A stretch of DNA of 64,000 nt, taken from positions 1,079,375,001-1,079,439,000 of the forward strand of contig CM057453.1 of the NCBI GenBank assembly GCA_016271365.2. The letters are read 5' to 3'. Numbering within the stretch: the stretch's first letter is position 1; each line of letters starts with the position of its first letter. Under the pieces are notes generated by a model. That model ran no database searches, was not told the DNA's origin, and saw only the letters and a program-made list of their open reading frames with translations. Of this stretch, positions 1 to 11,390 are shown piece by piece. A program made the translations under genes and the position numbers. This DNA is from Neoceratodus forsteri. Taxonomy: Eukaryota; Chordata; Ceratodontiformes; Ceratodontidae.

Positions 1-540
1 CTTACATTTTGGTGGGTGCTATGTTGTTTTTTCATGGTTTAATACATATGGGAAGTGTTTGAAAGAGAAAAGGAATTTAGGCAAAGTGTTCATTTTAATA
101 GCATTTACTCTACCTATATGTGTTAGTGGAGTGATTCCCATATATGAAGTTCATTTTGGTATATTTGAGCCATATTATTATTTAAAATTACACCCAGGTA
201 TTTTAATTTTGTTACTTTTTTAATATTGGGGTTATCTAATGGGTATGCCTCCTGTATGACAACACTACTACAGCGAAAGTGTCAATGCCAATAACATCAA
301 CATTTTTGCTGTAACAGTCTGCCCGAGACCCCAGCACTCTGACTCCTGGTCCTGCACCCCCTCCCCAATCCAAATTCGACTCACAGTTAGAATCCTAGAG
401 ACTGGGGAGTATGGAGGGTTTGGGAGCAAAGCCCCCAGATGAGAAAACAGCTGGGGTCTCCAGTCAGATTTATGTCAACTGCAAGTTGTGGTATACATAA
501 ATCTGTCACTGTGATGGCGGACGACAACTTAGTTGTCGAA
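1..540. other. Unassigned sequence with two small hairpins
   Basis: I see no coding signal here. Two short inverted repeats lie close together. At 466-504, AGATTTATGT pairs with ACATAAATCT and encloses CAACT/AGTTG. At 522-538, CGACAAC pairs with GTTGTCG around a 3-base loop. They may mark the edge of an eroded fold-back element, but no target duplication is visible. Confidence 0.35.
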
Positions 541-735
541 CTGGCATCATAGAGCCATCTAATGAGTTAAATGGATTAGTATGATTTTTGATTCTAATAA
601 TTCTGTTTTATCCCAGTTGATTTTGTAGCCTGAAATGCTACTAAATGTTATTAGAGTGGTACTAAGTTCTGCATAAATTTATTTAAATTATCTGTATATA
701 TTAGGCATCAGCAGTATAAAGGCTAATCTTATGTT
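541..735 (-). mobile_element. L1-clade LINE remnant, reverse transcriptase
   Basis: Reading the minus strand, 586-636 translates as ISGYKINWDKTELLESK. This matches the conserved block just after the catalytic YADD motif in L1-clade reverse transcriptases (typically F-x-ISGYKINW-K-E). Upstream in another frame the strand reads ISLYTADA at about 712-735, a decayed counterpart of the FADD catalytic box. Stops and at least one frameshift show it is long dead. Only about 200 bases of the RT domain are recognisable. It is the only sign of L1 in the first 49 kb. Confidence 0.75.
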
Positions 736-1044
736 CACGAGAACATAAGGACATACTCCTTCTTATCTTCTTCTGTCTTCCAATGTGCCAGTGACAGCCA
801 TGAATGTGAGCATGACATTGTGGATTTGAATAGTGACAATCATGAGACAATGAACAACATTAGTAGCTTTTGGATACTGAATGCCAGTGCTGCTCAGATA
901 TTTTGAAGTAAGACTCAGATTGGTTACCAGAGTACATGTAATCAGTGAAACATAGCTCAAACCCCATATATTGGACCATGATGTTGACCTAAATGGTTAT
1001 AGGGCCTTCAGACAAGATAGATTAAAAAGGGGTAGGGTTATGAG

Positions 1045-1045
<1 letters not shown>
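736..1045. other. No recognisable feature
   Basis: About 300 bases without a coding, repeat or RNA signature that I can name. The 65-codon minus-strand frame at 763-960 has no recognisable domain. Confidence 0.4.

Positions 1046-1075
<30 letters not shown>
1046..1075. repeat. (TA)15 microsatellite
   Basis: Thirty bases of uninterrupted TA dinucleotide. It lies directly before the L2 copy that starts near 1080. Confidence 0.97.
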
Positions 1076-1078
<3 letters not shown>

Positions 1079-1231
1079 AAAGTTTAATTCCTCACCCGCT
1101 TGACACCAGACCTTAGCAACTCGGAGTGAGGCCATATTTTAAAACTATTACTAGGTGGGACTAAGCCACCCTTATTGGGACTGTGTATAACCTTCCCAAG
1201 ACTGCCACCGAATCCATAAAGTCCCTAATAC

Positions 1232-1764
1232 ATGTACTACCTACTCTCCCCCGGGGTGAGAAAGTCATCTTGGGGGACTTCAACATTCGTTGGGGCCCCC
1301 CATATCACTGATGACCTTAAGTCCTCTTTACTAGAGGCCAAACTCACCCACCTAATACAGGAACCAGTCAGACTAAATATGACATCTAGTCACCACACCA
1401 CTCTGGAATGGGTCCTGGCCACTAACCCTGACAGATTCAAGCTGGCAGGCACCTTTGCAGATTCACTGAGTTCACCTCCATGTTCGGTATATGGAGAAAT
1501 GACTTCACCACCACCCCTCCTAGAACCTTTTGGACAAGTGACTATGCTAAATTTGATCCATGCTCCTTTCTCAATTACCTGGTAGAGGTCAACTGGCAGC
1601 AAATCAAGTTTGCTCTTAACCTTGATATAGCCCTCGAATATTTCATTAACAACTTCCTGTCTGCTGCCAATAAACACACCTCGCTAAAACAGATTAGAGT
1701 TAAGGGACAAGATGGCAGGTGGCTTTCATGTGACCTGAGGAAATTCATGAGGGACAGAGACTGA
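1232..1764 (+). pseudogene. L2 endonuclease C-terminal half and linker, frameshifted
   Basis: The apurinic-type endonuclease of an L2 LINE would nick target DNA to prime reverse transcription. Before 1300 the sense frame holds GDFNIRW. The frame then shifts and continues as LTHLIQEPVR and LEWVLATNP, the region around the usual LDLVLTN block. Further shifts follow into the linker at 1480-1764 (LNYLVEVNWQQI). The SDH catalytic box expected here is not readable. It belongs to the L2 copy at 1080-4190. Confidence 0.8.
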
Positions 1765-2010
1765 GCTTGTGGTTCATTTAAATATTCTGAACTGGCCTCC
1801 GATTGGCAGAAATACAGAGAACTCAGAAACAAATGCAAACTAGAGTTAAAAAGAGCCAAAAAACAACATTTCAGAGATGTATAGAAAGAAAATCTATCTA
1901 ACCCCAAAAAATTCTGGGCGCAAATTAATACTCTTATTAAGGGCTGCATCAAACAAGAAGGGTGTGATATTATAGCAAAAGGAGTCTGTCACAAAAACCC
2001 CATTGATGCC

Positions 2011-2271
2011 TCTAAGGCATTTAACAAAAAGCAAAACTCAGCACTCTGTGGTTGGCGTCGATGTAAGCACAAGTTTAATAACATTCAATTCAAAACGCCA
2101 AGCCTCACAAAAGTCAGGTAGCACAACTAGATAGTTCCCAACCGGTTTCGTGCACTCAGCACCTGATGACGTGCTGAGTGCACGAAACCGGTTGGATTTT
2201 CACTTCGTTACTCGAGCACCTGTGTACACGGAGGAGCTGTTTTTGCTGTATGTATCTCTAAGGCATTTAAC
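2011..2271. mobile_element. Inverted-dimer terminal-repeat element with 15-bp target duplication
   Basis: The identical 15-mer TCTAAGGCATTTAAC flanks the insert at 2011-2025 and 2257-2271, so the guest is 2026-2256. Its centre is a perfect 23-bp palindrome. The two halves look like inverted copies of one unit: outward from the hairpin, one half ends in CACAGAGTGCTGAGTTTTGC (minus strand) and the other in CACGGAGGAGCTGTTTTTGC. The layout resembles the inverted repeats at 10205-12195 and the terminal region of the Penelope-like element at 47790-48838. No protein is encoded. I infer a non-autonomous element mobilised by Penelope-type machinery. Confidence 0.75.
2140..2193. ncRNA. Perfect hairpin with hammerhead-like core
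   Basis: The arms 2140-2162 and 2171-2193 are exact reverse complements (23 bp) around an 8-base loop. In the plus strand, CTGATGA (2163-2169) is followed by GTGC/GCAC pairing and then GAAACC (2184-2189). This order, CUGANGA, stem II, GAAA, is that of a hammerhead ribozyme core. An extra C separates CTGATGA from the stem, and stem I pairing is poor. I therefore call it hammerhead-like, not a proven ribozyme. Confidence 0.5.
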
Positions 2272-2581
2272 ATATTCTTCACTGAACTGGATAAGTTTAA
2301 GACCCACTACCATGGGCCAACTAAATACCCCCAAGATTCAAAAAAAGTTTACCCTGATACCCCGTAATTTCACCTCAAATCAACCTCCAGAACCGATGTC
2401 CTAAAATTACTAAAGGGGATCAAAACCCATGGTACAGCAGGGCATGACAGACTAGAACCCAAGCTATTAAATATTGCAGCCACAGTTATTGACATGCCTA
2501 TCTCATGGTTGTTTAATTGTTCCCTCCTAGAAGGGAAAGTTCCCTCTCTTTGGAAAGTGGCCCTAGTCACACCTATCCACA

Positions 2582-3104
2582 ATGGTGGCCCGAGAACTAG
2601 TAGAAAATTACCACCCAATTTCCCTCCTGTCTATACTAAGTAAAGTAATGGAGAGGATTGCTTATGACTATGTTGAGAGACACAACATATTTTACTTCCA
2701 CTCAACATGGCTTCAGAAAAAATCATGGAACAAATACTGCCTCATTAAATCTCACTGTGGATATATTTTCTGCTCTTGATAAGGGAATGCTCACAGGCGC
2801 AGTCTTTATTGATCTCACCAAAGCATTCGACCTGGTAGATCATGAACTACTCCTTGCAAAACTAAAGCAGATCTGGCTTGATAGTCTGGTGGTGCAATGG
2901 TTCTCTCACTATCTCCAGGGAAGGTCCCAACTAGTTAGATGGAAGGCACCATATTGGATAAATGCCAGCCCAGGATGGTGTCCCCAGGGATCTGTACTTG
3001 GGCTCTGTTATTTTTCTTTATTAACAAACTACCTACTTCCTGTACTGACACTAAGGTCACCCTGTATGCAGATAATGTGTAGTGCTATACAGGTCCACAA
3101 ATAG
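2582..3104 (+). pseudogene. L2 reverse transcriptase core, frameshifted
   Basis: This is the RT domain of the L2 copy at 1080-4190. The fingers region reads YHPISLLSILSKVMERI at about 2610-2660. A shift then leads into a 148-codon frame (2658-3104) carrying QHGFRKNHGTNTASL, FIDLTKAFDLVDHELLL (motif A with its Asp) and PQGSVLGL (motif B). The catalytic motif at 3065-3076 is YADN followed by a stop, so the second Asp is lost. The C-terminal region resumes at 3505-3741 with LYHRICRFAAGAP. It cannot be active. Confidence 0.88.
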
Positions 3105-4282
3105 CCAGATGCCCTGAACAGATTGCTAGCTGGACACCTCCTGGAATTGGAGGGATGGCTGAATAACAATAAACTGGTCCTAAATAGCAAAAAAAACAAG
3201 GCAATGCAATTCAGAACAAAAAACCTTGGGCCTGATAGGGCTAATAAACTGGCTCTCCACTATCAACCAGGTCTAGGGTTCAGGTAGTTGAGTCCCTGAT
3301 ATACCTAGGACTTACCCTTGACCAAGATTGCACCTTCAAGACCCACATCGATCAGCTCACTAAGACTTTAAACCAGAAGACTGGTCTCCTGTATCACCTT
3401 AGTCCCTATCTTCCACAGTATTCCCAGGTCAAGGTTGACAAGGTACCCTCCTACCCACACTATTCTACGGTTCCCCTGTACTGCTCTCAGTTAAAAACAC
3501 TGAGATGCAGAAGCTCAGAACCCTGTACCATAGAATCTGCAGGTTTGCTGCAGGGGCCCCACTGAGAGAACACCATTGTCAGGTCCTCCAAGCCCTATCC
3601 TGGCCCACCCTGGAAGGAAGATTGCAATATCCATCTCTTTCCCCAGCCTACAAATTCAGGCTGGCCAGTGCCCTCCCCCTAAGTCTGGCAGAGATGATGA
3701 GAACAAAAAAGAATAAAAGAACGTTAAGGTCCTCAAGTTGACAGCTCCTCACGTTACCCAGAGCTAAGTCCAGCCAAGGGTCCCGGGCTTTCTCAGCCAT
3801 CATACCTCCTCTCTGAACTGTGCGCCCTACAAATCTCCAGGAGTGCAACTCACTGGGGGGATTTAAAAGGGGACTAAAGGTCCGCCTCCTGAAGCTAAAC
3901 CAATGCATTGCCACCATTGATATCTCAACCTCGAACTTTTGATTCACAAAACTGTCAGTGAGTTGATGTATTCACAAATGTATTTAAGTGTATTAACAAT
4001 TGCTAGAATATGTCATATGTTGTTAACTCTTCTCCCTTCAACGTCATGTGTAAAGTAATGTGTGTGCAACTCTGTAAATGTTATATTTTGAAATACATAA
4101 TTAATCCTGGGTCGCCCTGAAAAGAGATCATTACTGGACCTGTGGGCCTACCAGTTACCAAAATTAAACAAATAAATAAATAAACAAACATACTGCAGTC
4201 TTTCCGACAAAGCCACTGTGTAGCAGTAATACTAATCCAATCTAGTTGTAGCAAGACAGGCAAGTCAATTTGGTCACCACCA

Positions 4283-4447
4283 GCCAAAGTGGATTTGTAT
4301 TTTCATGGATACACTCCAGACTCTGTTGCTTCTGAAAGATGTTTCAGTTCAACTGCTCGTATTGCCTCATGACATTGTTCAAGGCATCCAGAGAAATTGA
4401 AATTCTTAGCCGTTCTCAAACTAAACTTACCATGTATTAGCTTTCAC
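4283..4447 (+). pseudogene. hAT transposase C-terminal dimerisation domain, remnant
   Basis: The frame starting at 4283 reads AKVDLYFHGYTPDSVASERC followed by FSSTARIAS, one stop, then HPEKLKFLAVLKLNLP. This matches the conserved hAT C-terminal block (pattern PATSVxSERxFSxAG followed by SPEKxExLxFLKxNL), which mediates transposase dimerisation. Only about 55 codons are visible and one in-frame stop interrupts them, so this is a relic. I found no terminal inverted repeats or 8-bp duplication around it. Confidence 0.75.
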
Positions 4448-5304
4448 TATCCGTTTGATTGCTCACATGCCCAGAAAGTAACTTCTACTAGTATAATTTC
4501 CACTCCTACACCTCCTGGTGGCAAGCCTTCCTCTGGTACCACAGATTGACTCATCACTACCTACAACACAAGAAATACTCTGGCACACACCACCACTGCA
4601 AGTTCTCCTGAAGAGACTATGACTTTGACATTGTTATCAGCAACCAGCACATCATGATCATATGTGTCAATCACAGTCATCATCCGATAAGTAATACCCT
4701 ACCATGAATGGGACTAAATGAGTGACCCTGCATGGCATAAAGGTCTCTTCATATTTTGCTACAACATTTTCTAGAAGTGGACAGCAGCTGTGTTCAATTA
4801 AAAAAAATATACTTTGCAATATGCAATACATTTGCAAAAATGAAATATAAAAATAAAAAAGTAAAAATGTAATTCTATCAATGGATGACAAAATATTGTT
4901 GAGGGTGATGTAATTTCTTGAATCCAATTTCTTGTCATATTTTTATGTTTTTTAATGGAGTTTTAATGCAGTTTATATTTGGGCACATTATTATATAATT
5001 TGAACATTTACAGAACAGGGAAATATAGTAACTGGCAATGAGGTATAGCAGAGACTATTGGGGGTATAAGCTTTGAGGTTAGAAACAAATAGTAGCTATT
5101 ATTGTAGCTTTCACAGGGCTGTGGCAGTCTTAGTGGGTTGCATACTAATAACTCTGTCACTACATTACAAACATATCTAGCCAAAGCAGTGGCATGCTAA
5201 CTGCTACAAGGACGCTTGAGTAATAAATACACATTGCTGACCTCAAGGTTTGTTGTCAAGCTCTGAGTGAATTCTAGTGTGCATTCAAGGCAAGCTGTCA
5301 GTGC
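4448..5304. other. AT-rich sequence, no recognisable feature
   Basis: About 850 bases without a domain or repeat structure I can name. It may include the 3' part of the hAT relic. The minus-strand frame at 4667-4927 is low complexity and unconvincing. Confidence 0.4.
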
Positions 5305-8010
5305 CAGCAGTGGCGGCATTTGCTATACTCAGTTCAGGAAGGACAGGGTGGAGATGAAGGGAAGAGGGGTGGTGCTGTATGTAAGGGAGGGTATCAAAGC
5401 CATGGAAACTCAAGGAAACTGGTGGTAAGAGGGGGGTTGGAGGCACAATGGGTCACCCTAGAGATAGGGTCACCATTCATACAGGGGTGATCTACAGACC
5501 ACAAATACAGGGGGAGGAACTGGATAAGGAACTGTTGGAAGTCATCAGCACAATGGCAGAAAAAGGGAAGGTGCTGCTGGGGGACGGACTTTAGTCTGCC
5601 AGATGTAGATTGAAGCCTCCCATTCTAGCCTCATCTAGTAGCAGTGCATCTAAGACTCCCTGCAGAGGGCATTTTTCAAGCAACAAATCAGGGATACCAC
5701 ATGTAATGCGGCAACATTGGACCAGGTATTCACAAACAGGGACAGTGTTACAGATGTCAAGGTCAGAGACCACCTTGGGACCAGTGACTACCGTACTGTG
5801 TGGTTCAACATAAGGAAAGCAGCAGAGGCAAACCACAAGGACAAGGCACCTGGACTTCAAGAGGGTAGATTTAAAAAAAGAGGGTGAATTCTCAGGGATG
5901 ACCTAGTTGGGGGTGGTGGGGGGGCACATTGGGCCAAATTAAGAGATAGTAAAGTGAAGGCAACAAACCTCTGAGCAAAAGAAGTGGCAAAACAGGAGAA
6001 AAACAGACTGCTAGGGTTCTGAAAGGAAGTGGCTGCAAAGGTAAATGTTAAAAAGGTAGCATTCATGATGTACAAAGAGATGTAGAGAAAAGGATAGGAA
6101 GATATACCAGGAGAAGCAGAGAAAGCAGGGAGGGGTGCAAAGGTATAAAGTGAGAAATTATAGCCAAATGGAAACAAGAGGGAAAGACATTTTAGGTACA
6201 TTAGTGAAATAAGAAAGACAAGGAGAGGGATTGTGAGGCAAAAAGGGAAGAGGGGACTGTGCAGAGGAGGATCAGGAAAAAGCAGATATCCTGGAAAGAT
6301 ACTTCTGTTGAATCTTCACAGTGGAAGGGGAGGGAGATGGACTACATAAAAGCAGCAGGAACACTGGGAAGAGGGAGGTAGACACAAGTAATTTCACAGA
6401 GGAGATACTTCTGAAGAGACTTATGAATCTGAAAGTGAACAAAGCTATGGGGCTGGATGGGGTGCACCCAATGGTATTGAGATAGCTCAGGTAGTTACTG
6501 GCTGCACATCTGATTGCCCTATTCAACAACTCACTGGACACAGGAGAGATTCCAGAGGGCTACAGGAGGACAGATGTAGTCCCACTTCAAAAGCAGTAGC
6601 AGGGAGGAGGTTAGCAACTATCAGACAGAAAGTCTGACATCAGTGGTGGAGAAGTTAAAAGAGACACTTTTAAAGGAAATATTATAGCATATCTTGAATC
6701 CAGTGGGTTAGAAGACAGGATGCAGCAGGGATTCACAAGGAAGGGGGTAATTTCAGACAAACCTGACACTGCAGAGTTCTTTAACTGGGTGACCAGAGAA
6801 ACAGAGGAGAGTGGGGAGAAGAACATGGCCTACTTAGACTTCAGCATGGCCTTTACACTGCATCAGATAGAAGAGTCATAAGAAAATTAGGCACTCTGGG
6901 GTGGCTCCTAATGTGGTAAAATGGGTACAAAATTGTAATGGATAGGCAACAGAGGGTGATGTAAACAGAACTCACTTGGGGGAAGGAGAGTGACCAGCAG
7001 AGTACCTTAGGGCTCAGTACTGGGTCCAGACCTCTTTTAATCTCCTTATAAGTGACATTGCAGAACAGCTGGAAGGGATGGAATGCCTCTTTCCAGATGA
7101 CATCAAAATCTGCAATAGGATGAACACCCCAGAGGTCATAGAGACAATGTGCAGAGACCTGAGAAAACTCTGTCGAGTGATCAAGGGTATGGCAGCAGGG
7201 TTTCAATGCAAGAAACTTGCAAAACCCCTGTATCTAGGGCACAGAAACCCAGAGACAGAGTATAATATGGGGAAGAGGTACTGACAGTCACCAAACAAGA
7301 AAGAGACCTGGGATTAATCATATCTGGTGACCTAAAGGTGGTGAGGCAATGTGACAAGGCTGTATGTAAGGCCAGTGGGATGTTGGGGTACATAGGAAGG
7401 GGTATACCCAGCAGATGGAGTGAGCTGGTGTTGACATTATATAGATCATTGGTGAGATCCCACCAGGTGTCCTGTGTCCAGTTCTAGAGATCATATCTCA
7501 AGAGGGACATAGACTAGGTTGAAGGTTGTCCAGAGGAGGGCAACTAAGATGTGCAGGAGCTGCATCAGACGCTCTATGAGGAGATACTAAGGGATCACAA
7601 TATGTACACCCTGGAAAGAAGAGTGAGAGGGGACATGACAGAGACCCATAAATACTTCATGAGGTTGAACAAGGTACAGGAGGAGTATTTTCAGAGGAGA
7701 AGGTGCATGAGAACAGGAGGTCCTACAGTGAAGCCAGAATGGGGAAACTTTAGGAGGGATATGAAGAAGTACTGAGAGAAAGGCGTACACCTGTACCAGT
7801 CTTCCAGAGGTGGTTGTGGGAGTGAAAACAGTGATGATCTTCACATGCAAGGCGTGAGGCATAAGGGAATCTTAGTTGGGAAGCAGGGTGAGAGAGCTAC
7901 CCAGAGATCAGTTAGGGTCTGCAGTGGAAGTATAGGCAGGAAAAATGTGCAGACTGGTGGGCCAAGTTTCCCTTACTTACCAACATATCCTATGTTTCTA
8001 TATTTCCATT
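5305..8010 (+). mobile_element. CR1 LINE copy, 5'-truncated in endonuclease, decayed
   Basis: It begins within the endonuclease (FRKDRVEMKGRGVVLYVREG at about 5330-5390) and runs through the linker and reverse transcriptase. Recognisable pieces are the linker block GVHPMVL near 6460, motif A MAYLDFSMAF near 6826, and the catalytic box FPDD at 7090-7101 (family norm FADD). The C-terminal region includes TLERRVRGDM (about 7603-7635). It ends near 8010 in a decayed version of the short repeat typical of CR1 3' ends (TATGTTTCTAT). Stops and shifts are scattered throughout, so it is inactive. Confidence 0.9.
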
Positions 8011-8884
8011 ACCCCCTATTTTACTTATCCCCATGCTAATTACTTCATTGGGACTTGAAATGTTTCGGCTGAATTCTGGAAGCAGAACTGATCTCACAGG
8101 GCCCAATTTGATGCTGAACTTAATTTGTTAATGGCCCTATTCTCATCCTTATCTGCAACTGATGAATGAATTTCTAAATTAATTGCAGTGAAATAACCCA
8201 AGCAGGATTACAATATGCAGTGGAAAAGAATAAGTGAAGAAAGAAAAAAAAAATGGGAGAACTCTTTTGCCATGTACTGTAGATTAAGGTTGCCAGCAAT
8301 TTCAGGCACTGTGCTAGAATGGCCATGCTAAGGTAGTGGTTGTGATGACAGCAAGGCCATTATAAACAACAGACAGTGGACCCAAAGGACTAGCAATACA
8401 GGAGAAAATGCTTATCATTTTTCTGGTCCCTTCCACCTTGCTTCTCAAACAGTGCCTTGACTTAAGTATCTAAATGCACTTGATGTCTTGCATATCTCAG
8501 GAATGAAAACAAACAAAAAAACAGCTGAAACAACTAAAATCTTTCAGCAACACATCCCCAAATGTCTGGAAGAACTTACCCTTAGATTTGAAAAATATCA
8601 ACTTCCATGCTGTTTACAAGGTCAACTCAGAGAATATTTGCGATTCAACTTTGAATACATCTGTTTTATGACAATATTATTTTGGACTCTCTAGAATGTT
8701 ATATGAAAATTTGATACTACGTTCTATTTTACTATTAGTTTTTTCTCAAAGTGTTATTGAAACTTTTATATTTTTACCTATCCATATGTCTCCCGTAAAA
8801 GGAATTTGTTTTTCCCATAAATTCTCACCAGTGAACAAGTAAATATAAATGTAACTAAATACTGTATAAGCCTTTTGAACCACA
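8011..8884. other. Unassigned sequence with one short ORF
   Basis: I recognise no element here. A 68-codon plus-strand frame at 8488-8694 is rich in charged residues (KTAETTKIFQQHIPKCLEEL) and looks less repetitive than its surroundings. It matches no family I know. It could be a transposase scrap or chance. Confidence 0.35.
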
Positions 8885-9420
8885 TGTACTGTACATCCTG
8901 CAGTATCATAGGTATCATAGGTAATAGAGAGCTAGTAGACCATAGTCCATAATGCTCGCAAATCTAAATTGTATCCCATTATACAGTTTTGTTGCAAATA
9001 ACTATCCAGATGGTTTTTAAATGTATCCATGTTTTCACATGTTACTACATCCAAAGGCAAGCCATTCCAAATTTTACATACTCTTATTGAGAACCAGCTA
9101 CTTTTTTTAGTTTGACATTGTTCTATTTTCAATTGAAGTGGATGCTCCTGGTGGTGTAGACAATATCCCTCAATTCAAAACCCAATAACTCCATAAATGA
9201 TCATCATTCACCATACAGAGTCCTAGTTTCTTCAATCTAGCATTATAATCCAAGTCTTTCACTTCATTAATCTTTCTAGTGGCTCTCTGTTGGATTTTTT
9301 CTGGTGTATTTATAGAACCTTTTTCCTTGGTGCCTAAATTGGGCACAGTACTCCAAATGTGCAGTAGTTGGATGAACCTTCTTTGGCCCCTACAGAGACT
9401 GTTGTGGCTGAGAAGTATGG
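8885..9420 (-). mobile_element. CR1 LINE 3' fragment
   Basis: On the minus strand this reads as the C-terminal region of a CR1 ORF2. LEYCAQFRHQG-like sequence near 9350 is followed by a block equivalent to RLKKLGLCMV and then SIRVCKIWNGLPLDVV (8932-9132), which corresponds to the family block RVVxxWNxLPxxVV. The short duplicated TATCATAGG near 8905-8922 is the 3' terminus. It is a 5'-truncated fragment of a subfamily different from the copy at 5305-8010. Confidence 0.85.
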
Positions 9421-10200
9421 AGGATCCTTGTCCTAGTTCAATAAACAATATTACAGGCAGGCCCCTAACTTTCATTTCCCATTCGGAAGTGTTCTAGGCT
9501 TGCTGCTGTGTCTTGGTTTCCAACATCTGTGGATATTGCACTTCTGCTGTGCCACTAGATGACCCTATGGGGGCTTGGTACTCTTAACACCACTTATTGT
9601 AATCCTTCTGTGAGTGCTGTAACTTACTGAAACTAATTTAGAAATCCACCCATCACTTGCAGTGAATTTCAGCTGTATATAAAGGATGCAGAGTTCAATT
9701 CATAGAAAAGACAGGAATTTGCTTGGAACAAGCACATCTGCACTGTGCATCTGAGCCCTGGAACTATGCAGGGATGGCTGTGATCAAAAGTCCCATCTCC
9801 CACCCACTGTTGGTGTGGAGACCCCCTCACAGGTGTTGTGGGCAGTGCTGTGGATATTGTTCCCAGGATTCCTGGACATCCACAGATGTGTGAGTTGACT
9901 CTGTTTTGGATCCTTAGCTCCGTGTAGTGCTGGGGTCCATGAGATATGGCAGCCTGTATCAGTTCTTTAAGAACTGTTATATCCCCTATGGGGGATGTCC
10001 ATGTTGATCCTTGTGGCACCGGCTAGCATCTGTGACTCTCTAGTCACATAACAATGCCCCTGGGGCTGGGGTCTGGTGGAGTAAGGGCCATTTGGATCCC
10101 AGTTGCACAGAAACAGCTAAGCAGACAGGGGTGCCCAGGAACTACAGCACCCCCTAGGGTCACATAGTGGCCACCTTCTCAGCCATCCACATTTCCTACC
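9421..10200. other. No recognisable feature
   Basis: Almost 800 bases without a coding domain I recognise. The minus-strand frames at 9669-10019 and 10179-10385 have no identifiable motifs, and the second overlaps the terminal-repeat element described next. Confidence 0.4.
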
Positions 10201-10204
10201 CTAG

Positions 10205-10466
10205 CAGTGCTAAGGATTAGGTACCCCCAGCTCCTTGTCTGCAGCCTATCCAGTCCAATGTGGATATGTTTATGTGCTTGGAGATCAAACATGAAGTAAA
10301 CATGCAGCCACAGCTGTGAATGCTGCAGGGTGCCATAAAGATGTGACAAAAAGTACAGCACCACAGATCCAGTTCCAAAAAGCATTTATTGGTGTTCAAA
10401 CATAGTTAGGCAGCTCTGGTATATTATGCCTGACTGGTTTCACATAAAGTACGTCCTCAGGAAGAT
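10205..10466 (-). mobile_element. Penelope-type terminal repeat, left arm of an inverted pair
   Basis: Read on the minus strand, a hammerhead-like block at 10428-10461 is followed about 35 bases later by ACACCAATAAATGCTTTTTG and then GATCTGTGGTGCTG. The same order in plus orientation occurs at 11898-12195 (CACCGATAAATGCTTTGTTG, then GATCAGTGGTGCTG). The two arms are therefore inverted copies with the ribozyme-like ends facing each other. The CR1 at 10467-11893 lies exactly between them. Confidence 0.75.
10428..10461 (-). ncRNA. Hammerhead-like motif
   Basis: Minus strand order: CCTGAGGA, a short hairpin (ACGTA/TATGT with one G-T pair), then GAAAC, CA, GTC and AGGC. CUGANGA, stem II, GAAA and a GUC cleavage triplet after a tiny stem III are the parts of a minimal type I hammerhead. 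Stem II pairs best only if the last A of CTGAGGA is included. The motif is degenerate or non-standard. Confidence 0.45.
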
Positions 10467-10559
10467 CATAGTATCACAGTATGATAGTCACATAAAGCAC
10501 CATCTGGACTTTTGCCCATTTTGCTTGCTATTTTCCAAATTTTATACAATTTCTATAGT

Positions 10560-11111
10560 TCAATACTCATAGATTTTATTTTGACTGTAGTTGTCCAATC
10601 TACTTTTTAAAATGTCCAATGAAGGACTATTTACAACTTCTGGAAGTGAATTCCAATGGGGGACTATCCTCTGGCTAAACCAGTATTTCTGTTTTAGTAG
10701 TCTCCATCTTTGTTGGTCTAACTGCAAATTATGTGTTCTAGTGCTATACTTCTTTTGCTTTGTTTCCAACCCCAGATCTGTTCTAAGCTTGTGGTCCAGA
10801 AATGCCTTATACACTAAGATCATATCGCCTCGCCAACACCTATATGCAAGTGAATACAGATTAATTTCCCTCATCCTCTCCTCGTATGGTCTATATTCAA
10901 AACCTTTCACCAATCTGGTAACCCTTCTCTTCACCTTCCTCACTCTTTCAATTTCACCCCTCTTATACGGTGCCCAAACTTGAGAACAGTATTCAACTTG
11001 TATTCTCACCAATGACCCAAAGAGCAGCATCAGCACCTCCCTATCTCTACTCTCAATATTCCTGAGAATACAGTTTAACGTTTTATTTGCTTTTTTATTA
11101 TCTGATCGCAA
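10560..11111 (-). pseudogene. CR1 ORF2 C-terminal region, 183-codon open frame
   Basis: This holds the thumb and C-terminal part of CR1 ORF2: KANKTLNCILRNIESRD, a block equivalent to PxLEYCxxVWxPxxxxDI (QVEYCSQVWAPYKRGEIERV), ERMREINLYSLAYRCWRGDM, and a terminal WNSLPEVV block. The frame stays open for the whole segment and ends in a natural-looking stop at the element's 3' side. It probably represents the true ORF2 end. It is downstream of and out of frame with the RT core at 11391-11879. Confidence 0.88.
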
Positions 11112-11390
11112 TGTGCTCCAAAGGTAAGGTCATTTTTTATAATTACACCCAGATCTCTTTCTTCTATGGATGTTTTGAGTAGCTCCTTACTTATAATATA
11201 TTCAAACTCTGGATTATTTCTTCCCACGTGAAGAACTACACATTTTCCCCATTTAGTTCGAGCTTATATTTTTCAGTCCATTGCTTGATGTGATTAAAAA
11301 AATGTTGCAACTTATTTTGATCTCTGCTGATTTTATGACAGTACCTACTAGACAGTCATCAGCGAATTTTATGACCTAAATATTTTCATT

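Larger units (their letters stand above)
1080..4190 (+). mobile_element. L2-clade LINE copy (5'-truncated, decayed, split by a guest element)
   Basis: The copy begins inside the endonuclease domain and runs through linker, reverse transcriptase and C-terminal region to a 3' tail of AAAT-type repeats at about 4161-4190. The endonuclease motif ILGDFNIRW is readable at about 1270-1296. RT motifs FIDLTKAFDLVDHELLL and PQGSVLG are in 2658-3010. The catalytic box at 3065-3076 reads YADN rather than YADD. A guest element occupies 2026-2256. If it is removed, the linker reads on as SKAFNIFFTEL. Frameshifts and stops are frequent, so it is a fossil. Confidence 0.9.

Noticed and set aside
2140..2193. 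Bacterial-type terminator or CRISPR-like palindrome
   Set aside because: The context is eukaryotic LINE sequence with a target duplication. There is no repeat-spacer series and no adjacent operon.
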